In this document: piece by piece, positions 35,286 through 47,817 of the stretch
Position numbering within the stretch: position 1 is the stretch's first letter
How the letters are laid out: the number at the start of each line of letters is the position of its first letter
NCBI GenBank assembly: GCA_039720395.1
Contig: JBBPBK010000075.1
Coordinates: forward strand, 1 to 64,000
DNA length: 64,000 bases
Direction: 5' to 3'
DNA from: Liquidambar formosana
Lineage: Eukaryota; Streptophyta; Magnoliopsida; Saxifragales; Altingiaceae
Notes under the pieces: model-generated
The model's input: the letters and a program-made list of their open reading frames with translations, nothing else
Told to the model about the DNA's origin: nothing
Databases searched by the model: none
Position numbers and translations under genes: made by a program

Positions 35286-35690
35286 GGGGGGTGGGGAGCT
35301 AATAAAGATGGATTTTTTTGTGCTTATAAAACGTACTCATAATAAACGCAACCAAACGATGCCTTAATTTTTAAGATTATCATTAAAACGGCAAAGCACG
35401 CCTGTAGAAGTGAGCAAGATATGTTTTCCAGTGATTTTCTACAGAGATGATGTCTTCCATGTCAGATTACTATTGCAAATAATTATCTTTTTTTTTTTTC
35501 TTCCTCTTGGCATTTGATTCAGATGCGGGAATGGTGATTTGATTTTTAACTTGGACATCTCTATTGTTTATTACATGCCTTTGCTTTCCATGCTGCATGG
35601 ATTTAAATTATTGCTTTTGAACTACAACTTGCCAAGAAGTAAGCGCTGTATTAGTTAAGCCTTTGATCTGTCTACTCCCACTTTCACTAT
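34325..35690. other. PPR 3' flank and unassigned DNA; T13/G27 homopolymer at 35252-35291
   Basis: The first few hundred bases are probably 3' untranslated sequence. The 71-residue frame at 34510-34725 has no recognised motif. At 35252 thirteen T are followed by about 27 G with one T interruption just after, an extreme homopolymer junction. No transposon termini found until the LTR at 35691. Confidence 0.5.
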
Positions 35691-37245
35691 GTGAACCCAA
35701 GAAAATAGCCCACATAAATTCATATGAAAACACAAGGAGTTGCCACCTCATTTTTAAGGAATGAGGAAAACCCTAAAAATACTTTTATTTCCCAAACACA
35801 TTACTCCATTTTTAAAAGGAAAGGCAAAAGTCTTTGAACCAAAAGATTGAATTCGAGGGCTAGGTTATGATGTGGGAAGGTTCTGGGCCAAGCCCATAAG
35901 CACCCACATCACCCGAGTTGTTCTCTTAACTTAATTGGGCTAAATTACTATATTAATCACATGCAAATCAACAATTATAATCATAAGACAACATATATAT
36001 CATTTAAGCATCTATTTACATCCACTATTATTCACAAAAAATAAATAAAAGAATAAAAGGAAAGAAAAATATAGGATACTTAGTATCTTAAAGCGGACTT
36101 GAATATCAAATGAGTGCCTATGTACCTTACGTATAAAGATGCAAGAATCAAAGTTCACGTAGTTCAAAAGGAGGGCTATTCCCTTTATAAAAAATTATGA
36201 TAGTTTCTAAGTTTTCATATTAATCAAAAAGGAAAGTTTTGAAAAAAAAAATAAAAGATTGAGAAAAGGGAAACTTTAAGAAGGAGGAAAGTTTGAGAAA
36301 AAGGAAACTTGTAAACTATCATAATTAAATATAAGAAAAATAGCCCAAAAGGGAAGGGGGAGGATTTCAAATCAATTGACTACTCTTGATTGCCAATTAA
36401 TTCGAAATCAAAAAGGGAAAGGTGGGATTCCAAATCAATTGACTACTGTTGATCGCCAATTAATTCGAAATCCCACATGTATCACACCACATTCACATCA
36501 CCAAAGTCATCATATCATCATAATCATATTATCACCAAATCATCACGACTCAAACCCTAATCATGCTAGAGACTACTATCATGCAAATGACACCAAAACA
36601 AAGACTAAACATGCTCAAACACTCTTATAAAAAAATTTGGACAGAATGCATAATAACCTAAAAACACCCTAAAAGTCAAATAAAAACAATTAACAAAACT
36701 AATATCAAAACCCTAGCATGTTTCTATATGAATAGGAGTGATTATCATGCACAAAACAAACCTATAACATGCAAGACTCAACACAAAACCTAGAACTCAT
36801 GATATTAAGAAGAAAACACAAACCCTAATATGCAAAAATCCTAATAATAAAACCCTAACATGATATTAAATAACACAACAGCAAAAACTCATGCATTAAA
36901 CCATAACATCAAAACAGCAAACTTTAACACATGTAAAGAGAGTAAGTTCCTTTTATGTTATAATCCTCGATCATGCTCACAATTAATCATCAAATAATAT
37001 CAAGTTAACATGATAGAATAATGATAATTATCACAAACAAACCATTCTTACATTCTAAACATGCTCTCTAACACAACAAACATCAATAGTAGAGAAAGTA
37101 ACATAATTTTAAAAAATAGAGGTTTACCTCCTACAAATAGTTCTTCCTTGCCTTTAACTCACTTCGTCTCTTGCTTAGTTGATGTTGTTGAAGCCCTTCT
37201 TGATGTTCTTTAACTCTCAAATTATTGGCTCCCTCTCTCTCTAGG

Positions 37246-40200
37246 TGTGAACCCCGGAAATTGGGCCCACAAGGGATTTAAAAGGAAAAAGGGTTTGAAA
37301 AAGAAAAGGAGTCGCCACCTTATTTTTTAAAGGAAACAAGGAAAACCCTAAAAAACGGTTTTGTTTTAAGAAAACAAAAGATTGACTCCATATTTAAAAA
37401 TGGTAAGGCAAATGATCTTTTGGAAACCAGAGAAATCGGGGATTCGGAAGCTAAGTTACAATATGGGAAGGTTCTAGGCAAAGCCTATAGGCACCCATAT
37501 CGCCCTAAACGGTCTCTTAATTTAATTGGGCTAAATCAAAGTCTTAATCACACACAAATCAACAATTATCATCACAAGACAGCATGCATATTATTCATTC
37601 ATTCATCCATATAGTCAAGTAAATCAAAGAAAAATAGAAAAAAGAAAGAGAGAGGGGAGAAAACCTAGGATACTTTGTATCCTAGGGCGAACTTGAACCT
37701 CACGAAGAGCGCCTACGTACCATGTATGGAAATACATGGATCAAAGTCCACGTAGTTCGAAAGGGAATAGGGTTATAACCTAATGGAGGCCTATGGTAAA
37801 CCCTAAGTTTCCTTTCATGAGAAATATGGTAAATTTCCAAAAATAAATGATTCTCAAAAGATCTTTAGTAAATATGAAATTTGATAAAGATGGAAACTTT
37901 GATTTAAAAGGTATTTTTTAATGAAAGGAAACTATAAGGATTGCCATGTTCCCCTATTAGGAAATAACCCTAGGGGGAAGAAAGGGAAAGTTTCAAGGAA
38001 AGGAAAGAAGGGTGAATTGGGGCACCCTCATACCCTACTTACCTTAAGCAAAAGCAACCTGTCAAAGTAACCACCCTATTGCATAGGGTAATTACCTTAT
38101 TTGTAAGATTTCATCTCACAATAGCCAAAATAACCACCCCACATTGGTGGGGTAGTTGCACCTGTTGTACCTGTCAAGCACCTGCAATTTGCATGCAAAA
38201 AACACCAAAAATACCAACCAACCAAGCTAGGTTCCAATCAAGCAATTATCATGCTCAAACATAGGCTAACACATGCTCAAAACTCATCATTAAAGCCATT
38301 AAACAGATCTGGACAGAATTGAAATAGAGCTTAAAATCAACCACAAGTCATGCAAACGACATGAATCATAAGCTAACTAAAACCCTAACTCAACCCTACA
38401 TGCAATGACATGCAAAAAACCCTAAAACCAACTACCAAAGATGCAAAAATGTCATATTTATCTAATATGCAATACATATGCAGCAACTATGAAGAAAAGC
38501 AAATAAGAATCCTAAGCTACATGCAACTTTCCTAACACAAGGATGATAAAAACCCTAGAATCCCAAACATGCAGTAAATCACATGGAATAGCATTCTAGC
38601 ATACTAAACAACCCATGAATATCATCCTAAACATGCATACTAGCTAATGGAAATAACAAAATACGATAAAAACATAAGCTTTAATATGCAAAAGAGTTAT
38701 TTCATGCAGAAAACCAATTTCAGCACTAAGGAAACCGTAAAGTCCCAAACATGCAGTAAATCACATGGAATAGCATCCTAACATACTAAACAGCCCATGA
38801 ATATCATCCTAAACATGCATACTAGCTAATGGAAATAACAAAATATGATAAAAACATAAGCTTTAATATGCAAAAGAGTTATTTCATGCAAAAAACCAAT
38901 TTCAGCACTAAGGAAACCCTAAAGTCCCAAACATGCAGTAAATCACATGGAATAGCATCCTAGCATACTAAACAGCCCATAAACATTATCCTAATCATGC
39001 ATACATACCAATGGAAGCAACGAGACATGATAAAAACACAAGCTTTGATATGCAATCATCTTATTCTATGCAAAACCCTAACTTTAAAACAGAGAAGAGG
39101 AGGAAGGGGGGTATACCTATGGTGAAGTATCCTCTTGCTGCTGTAGAGAGTCCTCCTTCCTCTTATGCACTGCTGGGAATTCCTTCCTTCAAGCCTTCAA
39201 GCCAAACTCCAGCCCTCCTTCAAGCTTTCTCTCACACTCTCTCACTCAAAGTTTAGGTTAAACTACCCTAAGGATGGCTGCCATAGCCTCCAATATGCCT
39301 CTCACTTCAGAAAATTGCCTCCTTCATTGCTGAAGTATAAGGGGGTATTTATAGGGATTGAGGGGAAACCCTCAATGGTTGGGATTAAAACCCTAGGGAT
39401 TGATCCAAGGGCTCTTAGAGGTTCCCTTGGGGCTCAAGTAGGTCAAATAGGGCTGAAATTAGGGTTAAATGGCGGCTGGAGGCGAGCAAATCCGAGAAAA
39501 TAGGGAGGGAGCCGCGTCAAGGCTCAAAAAAGGAAAGAGGCTCGGGTGACCATCTGGGGCTGGGCGGCTAGCCGCCTGGGCCTAGGCGGCTAGCCGCCTA
39601 GGCCTGGGTGGTCACCCGAGGCTCTGTCAGCTTATGCCCATTTTTGACCCTTTCGGCTTCCAAATGTGTTTCAGGGCTCAAATCAACTCCGATTTTGACG
39701 AAACGAAATCCAAAACGACCATGTTTTGAAGGGGAATGTAATTTGAGTCACTTGAGGGCAAGAAACCCTAGCCATGGCTGCATGGTTGGGTCCTACAAAG
39801 GCGGTTAACCGTTATGCCTCACCATCGCTTAGCTTAGGTATGCACATAGGGTCGCACTAAATGCTTTCCAATTCGAAATTCAACCTCCCTAAACACATTT
39901 GGGGATGAAATTAAGACTAATCAAGGTCAAATGAGTAGTCATAGAGTGAAAGTCATGAGCCAATTCGAGCTAACCCGAAGTAGGTCTCTTAACCAACCTA
40001 AACCTTATTGAGCCATTCTAATCCCGAACCATCAATTCATCGAATTGATCCCACAAATACCTCAAATGCATCCATATGAACTCCAATTGGCAACTTGGAG
40101 ATCATTTCAAGGTCAGATGGAAAGTTTGTGACCAAAAAGATGATTATGCCCCTCAAGTCACAAAAGTTCTTATTAACCCTCAAGATCAACTCCAAATCGA

Positions 40201-40327
40201 ACCAAAATTCATACACACCATCCTTAGGACCCTAGAAACTCAATGCAAAAGACTAGACTCGAAAAGGAAACAAAAAGACACATGCAATGACAAACCCTAG
40301 CTAAGGTGGCAAAAATGGGGTGTGACA
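37246..40327 (-). mobile_element. Solo LTR of the Tat/Ogre-like family, 3082 bp, nested, TSD CTAGG
   Basis: Begins TGTGAACCCCGGAAATTGGG and ends GGGGTGTGACA, flanked by CTAGG at 37241-37245 and 40328-40332. The first 100 bases are nearly the same as at 43453 and 59573. It is longer than those LTRs partly because of a threefold 182-bp tandem repeat (38561-39075). The TATA motif GGTATTTATAGG is at 39344-39355 (minus strand sense) and the palindrome cluster at 39541-39620. Confidence 0.94.
38561..39075. repeat. Three tandem copies of a 182-bp unit inside an LTR
   Basis: TCCCAAACATGCAGTAAATC starts units at 38561, 38743 and 38925. The first two are almost identical; the third diverges near its end. 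Absent from the LTRs of the complete element. Confidence 0.9.
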
Positions 40328-40600
40328 CTAGGTATAAAGTCATAAAAAAGCCTCCCTATGTGCTAAATATCATGTCCTATTTATAGGAGATTGGCCTAAT
40401 AAACTAATAGTTAATATTAATTCACTAAATAATGATCAAAGGGCTATTAGAGACTCTCTTAGGGCTCAAGTAATTCAAAGTTGCCTAAAAATTAGAAAGA
40501 AAGACTTGCAACAGCAAAAAAAGGGGTCAAGAATGGAAGAAAATCAAGAAAACCCTAAAATAAGGCAGAAACCTAGATGACCGTCCAAGGCCAAAAGGTT

Positions 40601-40622
40601 AACCGTCCAGGCTTGGACGGTT
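40601..40622. repeat. Diverged form of the LTR palindrome
   Basis: AACCGTCC and GGACGGTT are perfect 8-base arms around AGGCTT. It occupies the place where other copies have GGCGGCTAGCCGCC-type dyads. Confidence 0.75.
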
Positions 40623-41341
40623 ACGAAAGGGCCACCTCTCCTGCTTCCTTATTTGCACTCATTCGCCTTCCAAAATTGTTTTAGGGTCAATTTAAGTTTG
40701 ATTTTGGCAAAATAAAAGCCAAAATGACCACATTTTGAAAAGAAACACATTTTTAGGAATTTTAGGGCAAAACCCCTAACCATGGGTGCATGGTTAGGTT
40801 TTACAAAAGCGGTTAACTGCTATGCACCACCATTGCAAAGCTAAGATTTGCAAATAGGGTTAAACCAAATGCTTTCCAAATCAAAATTTAACCTTATAAA
40901 ACATATTTAAGAATGAAATTAAGGTAAATCAAGGTCTAATGAAGAGCAATTGGGTGAAAAAGCATGAGCCACCTTGAAAGAACCAAAATAGGGACTTATA
41001 GCCATCTTGAACCATCATGAGCCAAATTAGTCCCTAGCCAACAATTTATTAAATTGAACTCATAAATAGACTCTATACACTAATATGAACCCAAGGAAAC
41101 AACTTGGAGGCTATTTCAAGATCAAATGGAAATAATAGAGCTTAAAAGACAGAAATGCCCTCTAAGTCACAAAAGCTCTTTTTAACCACTGAAACCTCCT
41201 CCAAATTGATCCAAAATTCATACATATGATCCTCAATGCTATAAAAACCTAATGCAAGTGACTAGACTCAAAAATAAAATAAAGACTCACATTAAATGAT
41301 GACCTCTAATTAAGGTGACAAAAATGGGGTGTGACACACTA

Positions 41342-41403
41342 CATGTTTCATTCTTTACTCTTATGATAACTCTTTATCAATAAGTTTTGACATATGTTTG
41401 AAA

Positions 41404-41438
<35 letters not shown>

Positions 41439-41944
41439 GTTCTTTTCCTTTTTATTTTTTTTATTTTTATTTTTTTTTTGGGGGGAGGGGAGGTGTTAAG
41501 GTATCTACCACCCTATACTTTGGCCATTTATATAATTAGTAGATTCATTTTTAGTTTTGATCGGGTGAAATAGCACCGTCTTTTTTTATTTTATATTTAA
41601 TTTTTTGATAAGGCATATAATAGGAAAAGCACTTGCATGGAGTTTTTGATTTATGGAAATTCTTGTTAAAGAGACAAAATTAGTGATTTTGATTTATGAA
41701 ATTGAGTAAGGGTATTTTTGGAACAAAGAGGAAAAATGTCCCTTATCTGAGGTTGCAATATATAACATACCAAATACTAGATAGGATTGCATTACTATTT
41801 TCGGCATCATATCTGGACCTCTACCAAACACAAGTGGAGGATAAGTAGGGATAAGGAAGGTATATAGTTATCTAGTGGCAGATCCTATCCAGTCTAATCC
41901 AATCCTATCCAGCCGTTTAATCCCACGTACGAAATTTTAATTTT
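41342..41944. other. Unassigned spacer with (CT)n and T/G runs
   Basis: (CT)n at about 41405-41438, a T-rich run and GGGGGGAGGGG at about 41480-41492. No gene or terminal repeat recognised. Confidence 0.5.
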
Positions 41945-43296
41945 AACCATCCCAATTAATATTGTCCTCAGTTTCCATGGAGATCCCTTCCTACTCAATT
42001 GCATCCCTCATGATCCCCAAATCAATTTTAAATTATACTAAATGCAATGCTAAGCAAAAATAATGTGACAAAATTGCAGAGCGCACTACAAGTAAAACAA
42101 GATTAAATTAGGTTTACGTATTATGTATAGGCTGCTGGACAAAACAATTCATAATGTGCCATAATTTTAATTTTTTTTGGTTTTTATTAAATTAGGAGGC
42201 AATCAACAATAGATTTTTCTACACAATTTGGTAAAAAGTTTGGAAAATCAGCATCATGTACAATGTAGAAAACATTGAAATTTCTTGTAATTCATGAATT
42301 CAAATTAAATATTCAGTACCCAAGGTGGTTAAATTCATGCTAAATAATTTAGGTGTTGAAAACTTGGTCAATCATATGCAACAAATTGAAATCTCTCCAA
42401 AGACATGAATAGTTTAACTAAAATTTTATGTGTAACTCTGCTTGGCTTACTTCCTTCCTTGGCATCAAATTAAACAAAATAATATCATTGCTTTATCAAT
42501 TGGTATAAAAGAACTCTTTGCGTGTTATATGGTAATGATCAATTGTACAATTCAGCCAGTGAACCATGCAAGCATCTTTTTGCATGTTTTTTGCTTTTTG
42601 TTTTGTGTCTTTTTTTATTTTAGGACGTCAATGAATTTAAAAAGCAAAGAAGAAATATTAAATTCAAACCACAAGTACCGTTTTCCTGGAAGAAAATATT
42701 ATTACTGTAAAATGAGGAGGGTAACGATCTTACTATAAAAAATTTAGTAAATCCTGAACTATGACTTTCCACACCTAAAAGTTGATTTTTTATAGTTTAA
42801 AATCATTGTACCTTTTTCAATGCGTTGGTTGCATATCACAATTGGGCCTTCACAAAATTTCACTAATAAAATTGTTACACATTTATACCTACGTTTTGAA
42901 GAGATCTAAATGACAGACATATTAAAATCATAGACATCACAGTCCACCCCAAGGTCGTCATAAATTTTGATAAAGGTATGACATCATCAGTGAATTAATC
43001 CTCAAAAATGATGTTAGATATACTCTTATAAAATTAGTCGAGATGAATGAATCATTACATTTGTGATGCAAGGAGGACTCCCATTTTATTATTTATTATT
43101 TCTCACCCTATCCACATTCAAGAACTCAACTCTCCTCTAAATCAAATCAAATCACAGACCATATTGTCCAAGTGTTATTCAAGGTGTTAGAGTAAAAAGG
43201 TCGTCTATCCAAAACCCACCTATGTAAAATGTTACATATTGGGGTTATATCTAAATTTTTTGGCTGAGGTAACATAAAAATTAAATAAATAAAAAT

Positions 43297-43299
<3 letters not shown>

Positions 43300-43335
<36 letters not shown>
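43300..43335. repeat. (GA)n microsatellite
   Basis: About 18 GA units, absent at the equivalent place in copy A (about 17605-17612). Confidence 0.95.
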
Positions 43336-43337
<2 letters not shown>

Positions 43338-43452
43338 TCTTCTTTAGTCTCTTATGATATGCACACATCATAAAAGAACATGATAGAATATTACTCTAAA
43401 AGATAATTGATAAATAAATACACATCAAAATTGGAGAACAAGATAGATGACT

Positions 43453-46184
43453 TGTGAACCCCGGAAATTGGGCCCACAAGGGATTTGGAAAGAAAATAGA
43501 TAGGTTGGTTGAAAGAGAAAAAGGGAAAAGGAGTCGCCACCTTATTTTTTAAAGGAGACAAGGAAAACCCTAAAAATAGTTTGTTTTAAGAAAACAATTT
43601 GAATGACTCCATGTTTAAAAAGGAAAGGCAAAAATAGTCTTTTGGAAACCAAAGAAATCGGGGATTCGGAGGCTAAGTTATGACATGGGAAGGTTCTAGG
43701 CAAAGCCTATAGGCACCCATGTCACCCTTCGGTCTCTCAGTTCATTTGGGCTAAATTAAGATCTTTTCCATACAAAAATCAGCAAGTATATCATCACAAG
43801 AATTGCATGCATATCATATATTTCATTCATCCATCCATGCATAATAAACAAATAAAAACAGAAAATAAAAAGAAGAAAAGAAAGAAAGAAAGAAAGAAAT
43901 CTAGGATACTTGGATCCTAGAACAGACTTGAGCCTCACGAAGAGCGCCTACATACCATGCAACGAAATACATGGATCAAAGTCCACGTAGTTCGATTAGA
44001 ACTAGGGTTAAGACCTAATACAAACCTATGGTTAAAACCCTAGGTTTCCTTATTTGAAAAAGAGTTGAATATGATAGATAAACCAAGTTTGAAATTAGGA
44101 AAATTCCACAAAATGGAAACTTTGATAAAAACAGAATTTTGTTGGTTAAGAAAACCCTTGATTTAAACCATAGACTTGTATTAAAAATTAACCCTAGAAG
44201 GGGAGAAGGGAAAGAGTTAGGAAGAGAGGTGAATTGAGGCACCTTCACACCCGCTTACCTGAGCGCAATAGCTCCAAGCATTAGCCATTTCAAGCATTGG
44301 CAGCCCTATTTGCCATAGGACAAATACCACACCTATTTGCACCCTTACACGTGCTCAAAACCATGCAAAAACACTAACATGCAAATCTGGACAGAATAGT
44401 ACTAAGGCCTAAAATCATCAACTAAACATGCCAATAACAAAAACAGCAAACTTTCATAAGCCCTAACACAATCCTAGAACCATATTGTGCATAAAAACCC
44501 TAGAATGAACTAACATGCATGCAAAAATATCATATTTACTCCATATGTAAAACATATACAGCAAACATGAAGAAAAATCAAATAAAAAACATAAATTAAC
44601 ATGCTGTATGAAAACTAACATAAAACAAGGACACTAACAACCCTAAACTCACAAATATGCTTAAAAACATACAAAACAAACTCCAATCATGCTAAAATAA
44701 AACTAAACAGAACCTAAATCATGCATATTAACTAACTAAAACAATAGAACATGACAAAAAACCTAACTCTAATATGCAATGACACTATCCTAGGACAAGG
44801 ACAACAGAAGCACAAAAATCACCACTATGCATTGAAACCTATGAACTAACTCTAAAGCATGCAAAACTCATCATGAACATCATCAATATCACATGTATTA
44901 ACTAATAGAAACCTCAATTCATGGTAGAAATCATAAGCATGGCATGCAATAGAGCTATCCTACATGATACCTTTGTTTAAGCTTGAACAGAAAAGAGGAA
45001 TACCTTAGGAAGAGCCTTCCTTGCTGCTGTATGGACTCCCTCTTGCTCTTGTGGATGTCTTCAATCAATTTTCTTCAAGGCTACAGCAGGTCCTCTAGCT
45101 CTCCTCCAAGTCTCTCTCTCTTATTCTCTCTCAAACACTCAAGTATTAATGCATAAAGTGGTTCCCCTTGTGCTGAAGCATAGGGAGGTATTTATAGACT
45201 TCAATTAGGATTAACCAATGGCTGGGATTAAAACCCTAATAATTAATCTAAGGGTTATTAGAGACCCGCTTGGGGCTTAAGTAACTCAGAAGTTACCAAA
45301 AATTAGAAGGAAACCCGTCCAAAAGAACCCATGTACGTCAAAATAGGCAAGAGTCCGCTTCAGCAAGGAATCATGGTGCAAATAGGAAGGTGGCCTCGGG
45401 TGACCACCAGGGCCTGGGCGGCTAGCCACCTGGGCCCAGGCGGCTAGCCACCCAGGGCTGGGTGGTCACCCTAGCCCACTTCGGATTTTTCTCCTATTTT
45501 GACTCTCAATGCTTCTAGAAGTGTTTCAAGGGCCAAATGAACTCCGATTTTGATGAAACAAAAGCCAAAACGACCGTGTTTTGATGAGGAATATGTTTTT
45601 GAACATTTTAGGGTGAAAACCACTAACCATGGGGGCATGGTTAGGTTTGAACAAGGCGGTTAACCGCTATGCTCTACCTTTGCTAAGCATAGGCATGCAC
45701 ATAGGGTCAAACCAAACACTTTCCATATCAAAATTGAACTTCATAAAACACTTTTGGGGGTAAAATGATAACTAATGAAAGTCAATTTGAAAAGATTTGA
45801 TTGGTAATTGTGAGTCAATTAGAGCTAATCCAAAGAAGGGTCAATTAACCAACTTGAACTGTATCGAGCCATTTTAATCCCGAGCCATTGATTCATCAAA
45901 TTGACACTAGAAATACCTCTTATGCATCCATATGAACTCCAATTGACAATTTGGGGATCATTTCAAGGTCAAATGAAAAGTTTGGGACTTAAAAGACAAT
46001 TATGCCCCTCAAGTCACAAAAGCTCTTATTATCCCTCAAGATGAACTCCGAATTGAACCAAAATTCACACCCATTGTCCTTGTGACTCTAGAAACCTAAT
46101 GCAAGTGACTAGACTCAAAAACAAAACAAAAACATGCATGAAATGATGAGCCCTAGTAAGGTGGTGCAAAAATAGGGTGTGACA
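43453..46184 (-). repeat. 3' LTR of the 18.8-kb element (2732 bp)
   Basis: Starts TGTGAACCCC and ends GTGTGACA (sense TGTCACACCC to GGGGTTCACA). It differs from the 5' LTR by scattered substitutions and by about 50 bp at 43735-43783 that the 5' LTR lacks. Palindrome cluster at 45391-45475, TATA at 45187-45198. Confidence 0.95.
45391..45475. repeat. GC-rich palindrome cluster, 3' LTR
   Basis: Outer arms GGGTGACCACC and GGTGGTCACCC enclose CTGGGCGGCTAGCCACC and GGCGGCTAGCCACCC. The whole 85 bp can fold as a long imperfect hairpin and holds two near-palindromic GGCGGCTAGCC(A/G)CC cores. Equivalent clusters lie at 26851-26930, 39541-39620 and 61461-61545. Confidence 0.88.
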
Positions 46185-46197
46185 GAAGCCCCTCATT
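46185..46197 (-). other. Possible polypurine tract
   Basis: On the minus strand AATGAGGGGCTTC lies directly before the 3' LTR start TGTCACAC. Position is right; purine purity is only moderate. Confidence 0.4.
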
Positions 46198-46314
46198 GGC
46201 GAACAAGTTACACTTGTGAACCAATGATAAAGAACAACCCATTTTTGCCAAAAAGCCTGGAGAAATCACACACTGATACCAACAATGATAGGAGGTTGAA
46301 AACCTGAGACTGGA

Positions 46315-47812
46315 ATAAGGAAGTGTACTCAAGTCATGAGTATACTTAAACCTCTAGGGGTTGAAAATTGATAAGAGAAGCATATTCAAGCCACTACAAA
46401 TGAACATACTTTTGAAATGGAGAAATATATTCTGGTCACGAACATATTTAACCAAGTGATTGAGAATGAAATCTGAGAAGCATATTCGAAGAATACACTT
46501 TTGAAATGGAAAAATATATTCTGGTCACGAATATATTTAACCAAGTGATTGAAAGAGACTGAGAAGTATACTCAAGTGATGAGTGTACTTTGTGATTTGA
46601 AAAAGATTGAGAAGTACGTTCAAGTGATGAACATACCTTTGAAGTGGAGAAATGTATTCTAGTCACGAATATATTTAGCCAAGTAATTGACAAATAATCT
46701 GAGAAGTATGTTCAAGTGATGAACATACCATTGGAATGGAGAAATATATCCAAGCGATGGATATATTTAACCAAGTAAGTGACAAATGATCTGAGAGGTA
46801 TGCTCAAGTGATGAACATACCATTGAAATGGAGAAATATATCCAAGTGATGAATATATTTAACCAAGTGATTGAAAAAGACTGAGAAGTATACTCAAGTG
46901 ATGAGTATACCATTGAAATGGAGAAATATATTCAAGCGATGAATATATTTAACGAAGTAAGTGACAAATGATCTGAGAAGTATATTCAAGTGATGAGCAT
47001 ACCATTGAAATGGAGAAATATATCTAAGTGATGAATATATTTAACCAAGTAAGATAGAGGATAATCTGAGAAGTATACTCAAGTGATGAGCATACCATTG
47101 AAATGGAGAAATATATCCAAGCGATGGATATATTTAACCAAGTAAGTGACAAATGATCTGAGAGGTATGCTCAAGTGATGAACATACCATTGAAATGGAG
47201 AAATATATCCAAGTGATGAATATATTTAACCAAGTGATTGAAAAAGACTGAGAAGTATACTCAAGTGATGAGTATACCATTGAAATGGAGAAATATATCC
47301 AAGTGATGAATATATTTAACCAAGTAAGTGACAAATAATCTGAGAAGTATGTTCAAGTGATGAACACACCATTGAAATGGAGAAGTATATCCAAGCGATG
47401 GATATACTTAACCAAGTGATTGAAAAAGACTGAGAAGTATACTCAAGTGATGAGTATACCATTGAAATGGAGAAATATATCCAAGCGATGGATATATTTA
47501 ACCAAGTGAGTGACAAGTATATTCAAGTGATGAACATACCATTGAAATGGAGAAATATATTCGAGTGATGAATATATTTAACCAAGTGAGTGACAAGTAT
47601 GTTCAAGTGATGAACACACCATTGAAATGGAGAAATATATTCGAGTGATGAATATATTTAACCAAGTGAGTGACAAGTATGTTCAAGTGATGAACACACC
47701 ATTGAAATGGGGAAATATATTCAAGTGATGAATATATTTAACCAAGTAAGATAGATAATGAGGATTTGGAACTGAGAAGCATATTCAAAGGGTGAATACA
47801 CTTTTGAAATGG
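46315..47812. repeat. Minisatellite, about 91-bp units, in the retrotransposon 3' region
   Basis: CTGAGA(A/G)GTAT recurs at about 46699, 46791, 46881, 46973, 47066, 47158, 47248, 47340 and 47430, spacing 90-93 bp. Each unit consists of two related halves of about 45 bp, one with GTATACTCAAGTGATGAGTA and one with ATATATCCAAGTGATGAATA. Units before 46695 and after 47510 are more irregular. A last piece (AACATATTCAAGTGATGAAT) lies at 49514-49545 beyond the inserted solo LTR, so the array was split by it. Confidence 0.93.
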
Positions 47813-47817
47813 AAGAA

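Larger units (their letters stand above)
35691..41336 (-). mobile_element. Older solo LTR of the Tat/Ogre-like family, TSD CACTA, split by a nested LTR
   Basis: Begins TGTGAACCCAAG and ends GGGTGTGACA, with CACTA on both sides (35686-35690 and 41337-41341). Removing the nested insertion and one copy of its CTAGG duplication leaves about 2559 bp, close to the 2.7-kb LTRs of the complete element. It is more diverged than the others. Its TATA region (TCCTATTTATAGGA, 40375-40388, minus) lies about 50 bp from the nested insertion site. Sense orientation minus. Confidence 0.92.

Noticed and set aside
37246..46184. A complete retrotransposon delimited by the LTRs at 37246 and 43453
   Set aside because: Each LTR has its own target duplication (CTAGG, TGACT) and the DNA between them is duplicated-segment sequence without gag or pol.
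46448..47516. Open frames of 66-81 residues encoding repeated SLTWLNI and ISMVYSSLE peptides
   Set aside because: They are translations of the minisatellite; period and composition follow the repeat, with no start context or homology.
46315..47812. CRISPR-like array of regularly spaced repeats
   Set aside because: Units are contiguous tandem repeats with no unique spacers, they vary gradually, and they lie inside a plant retrotransposon.
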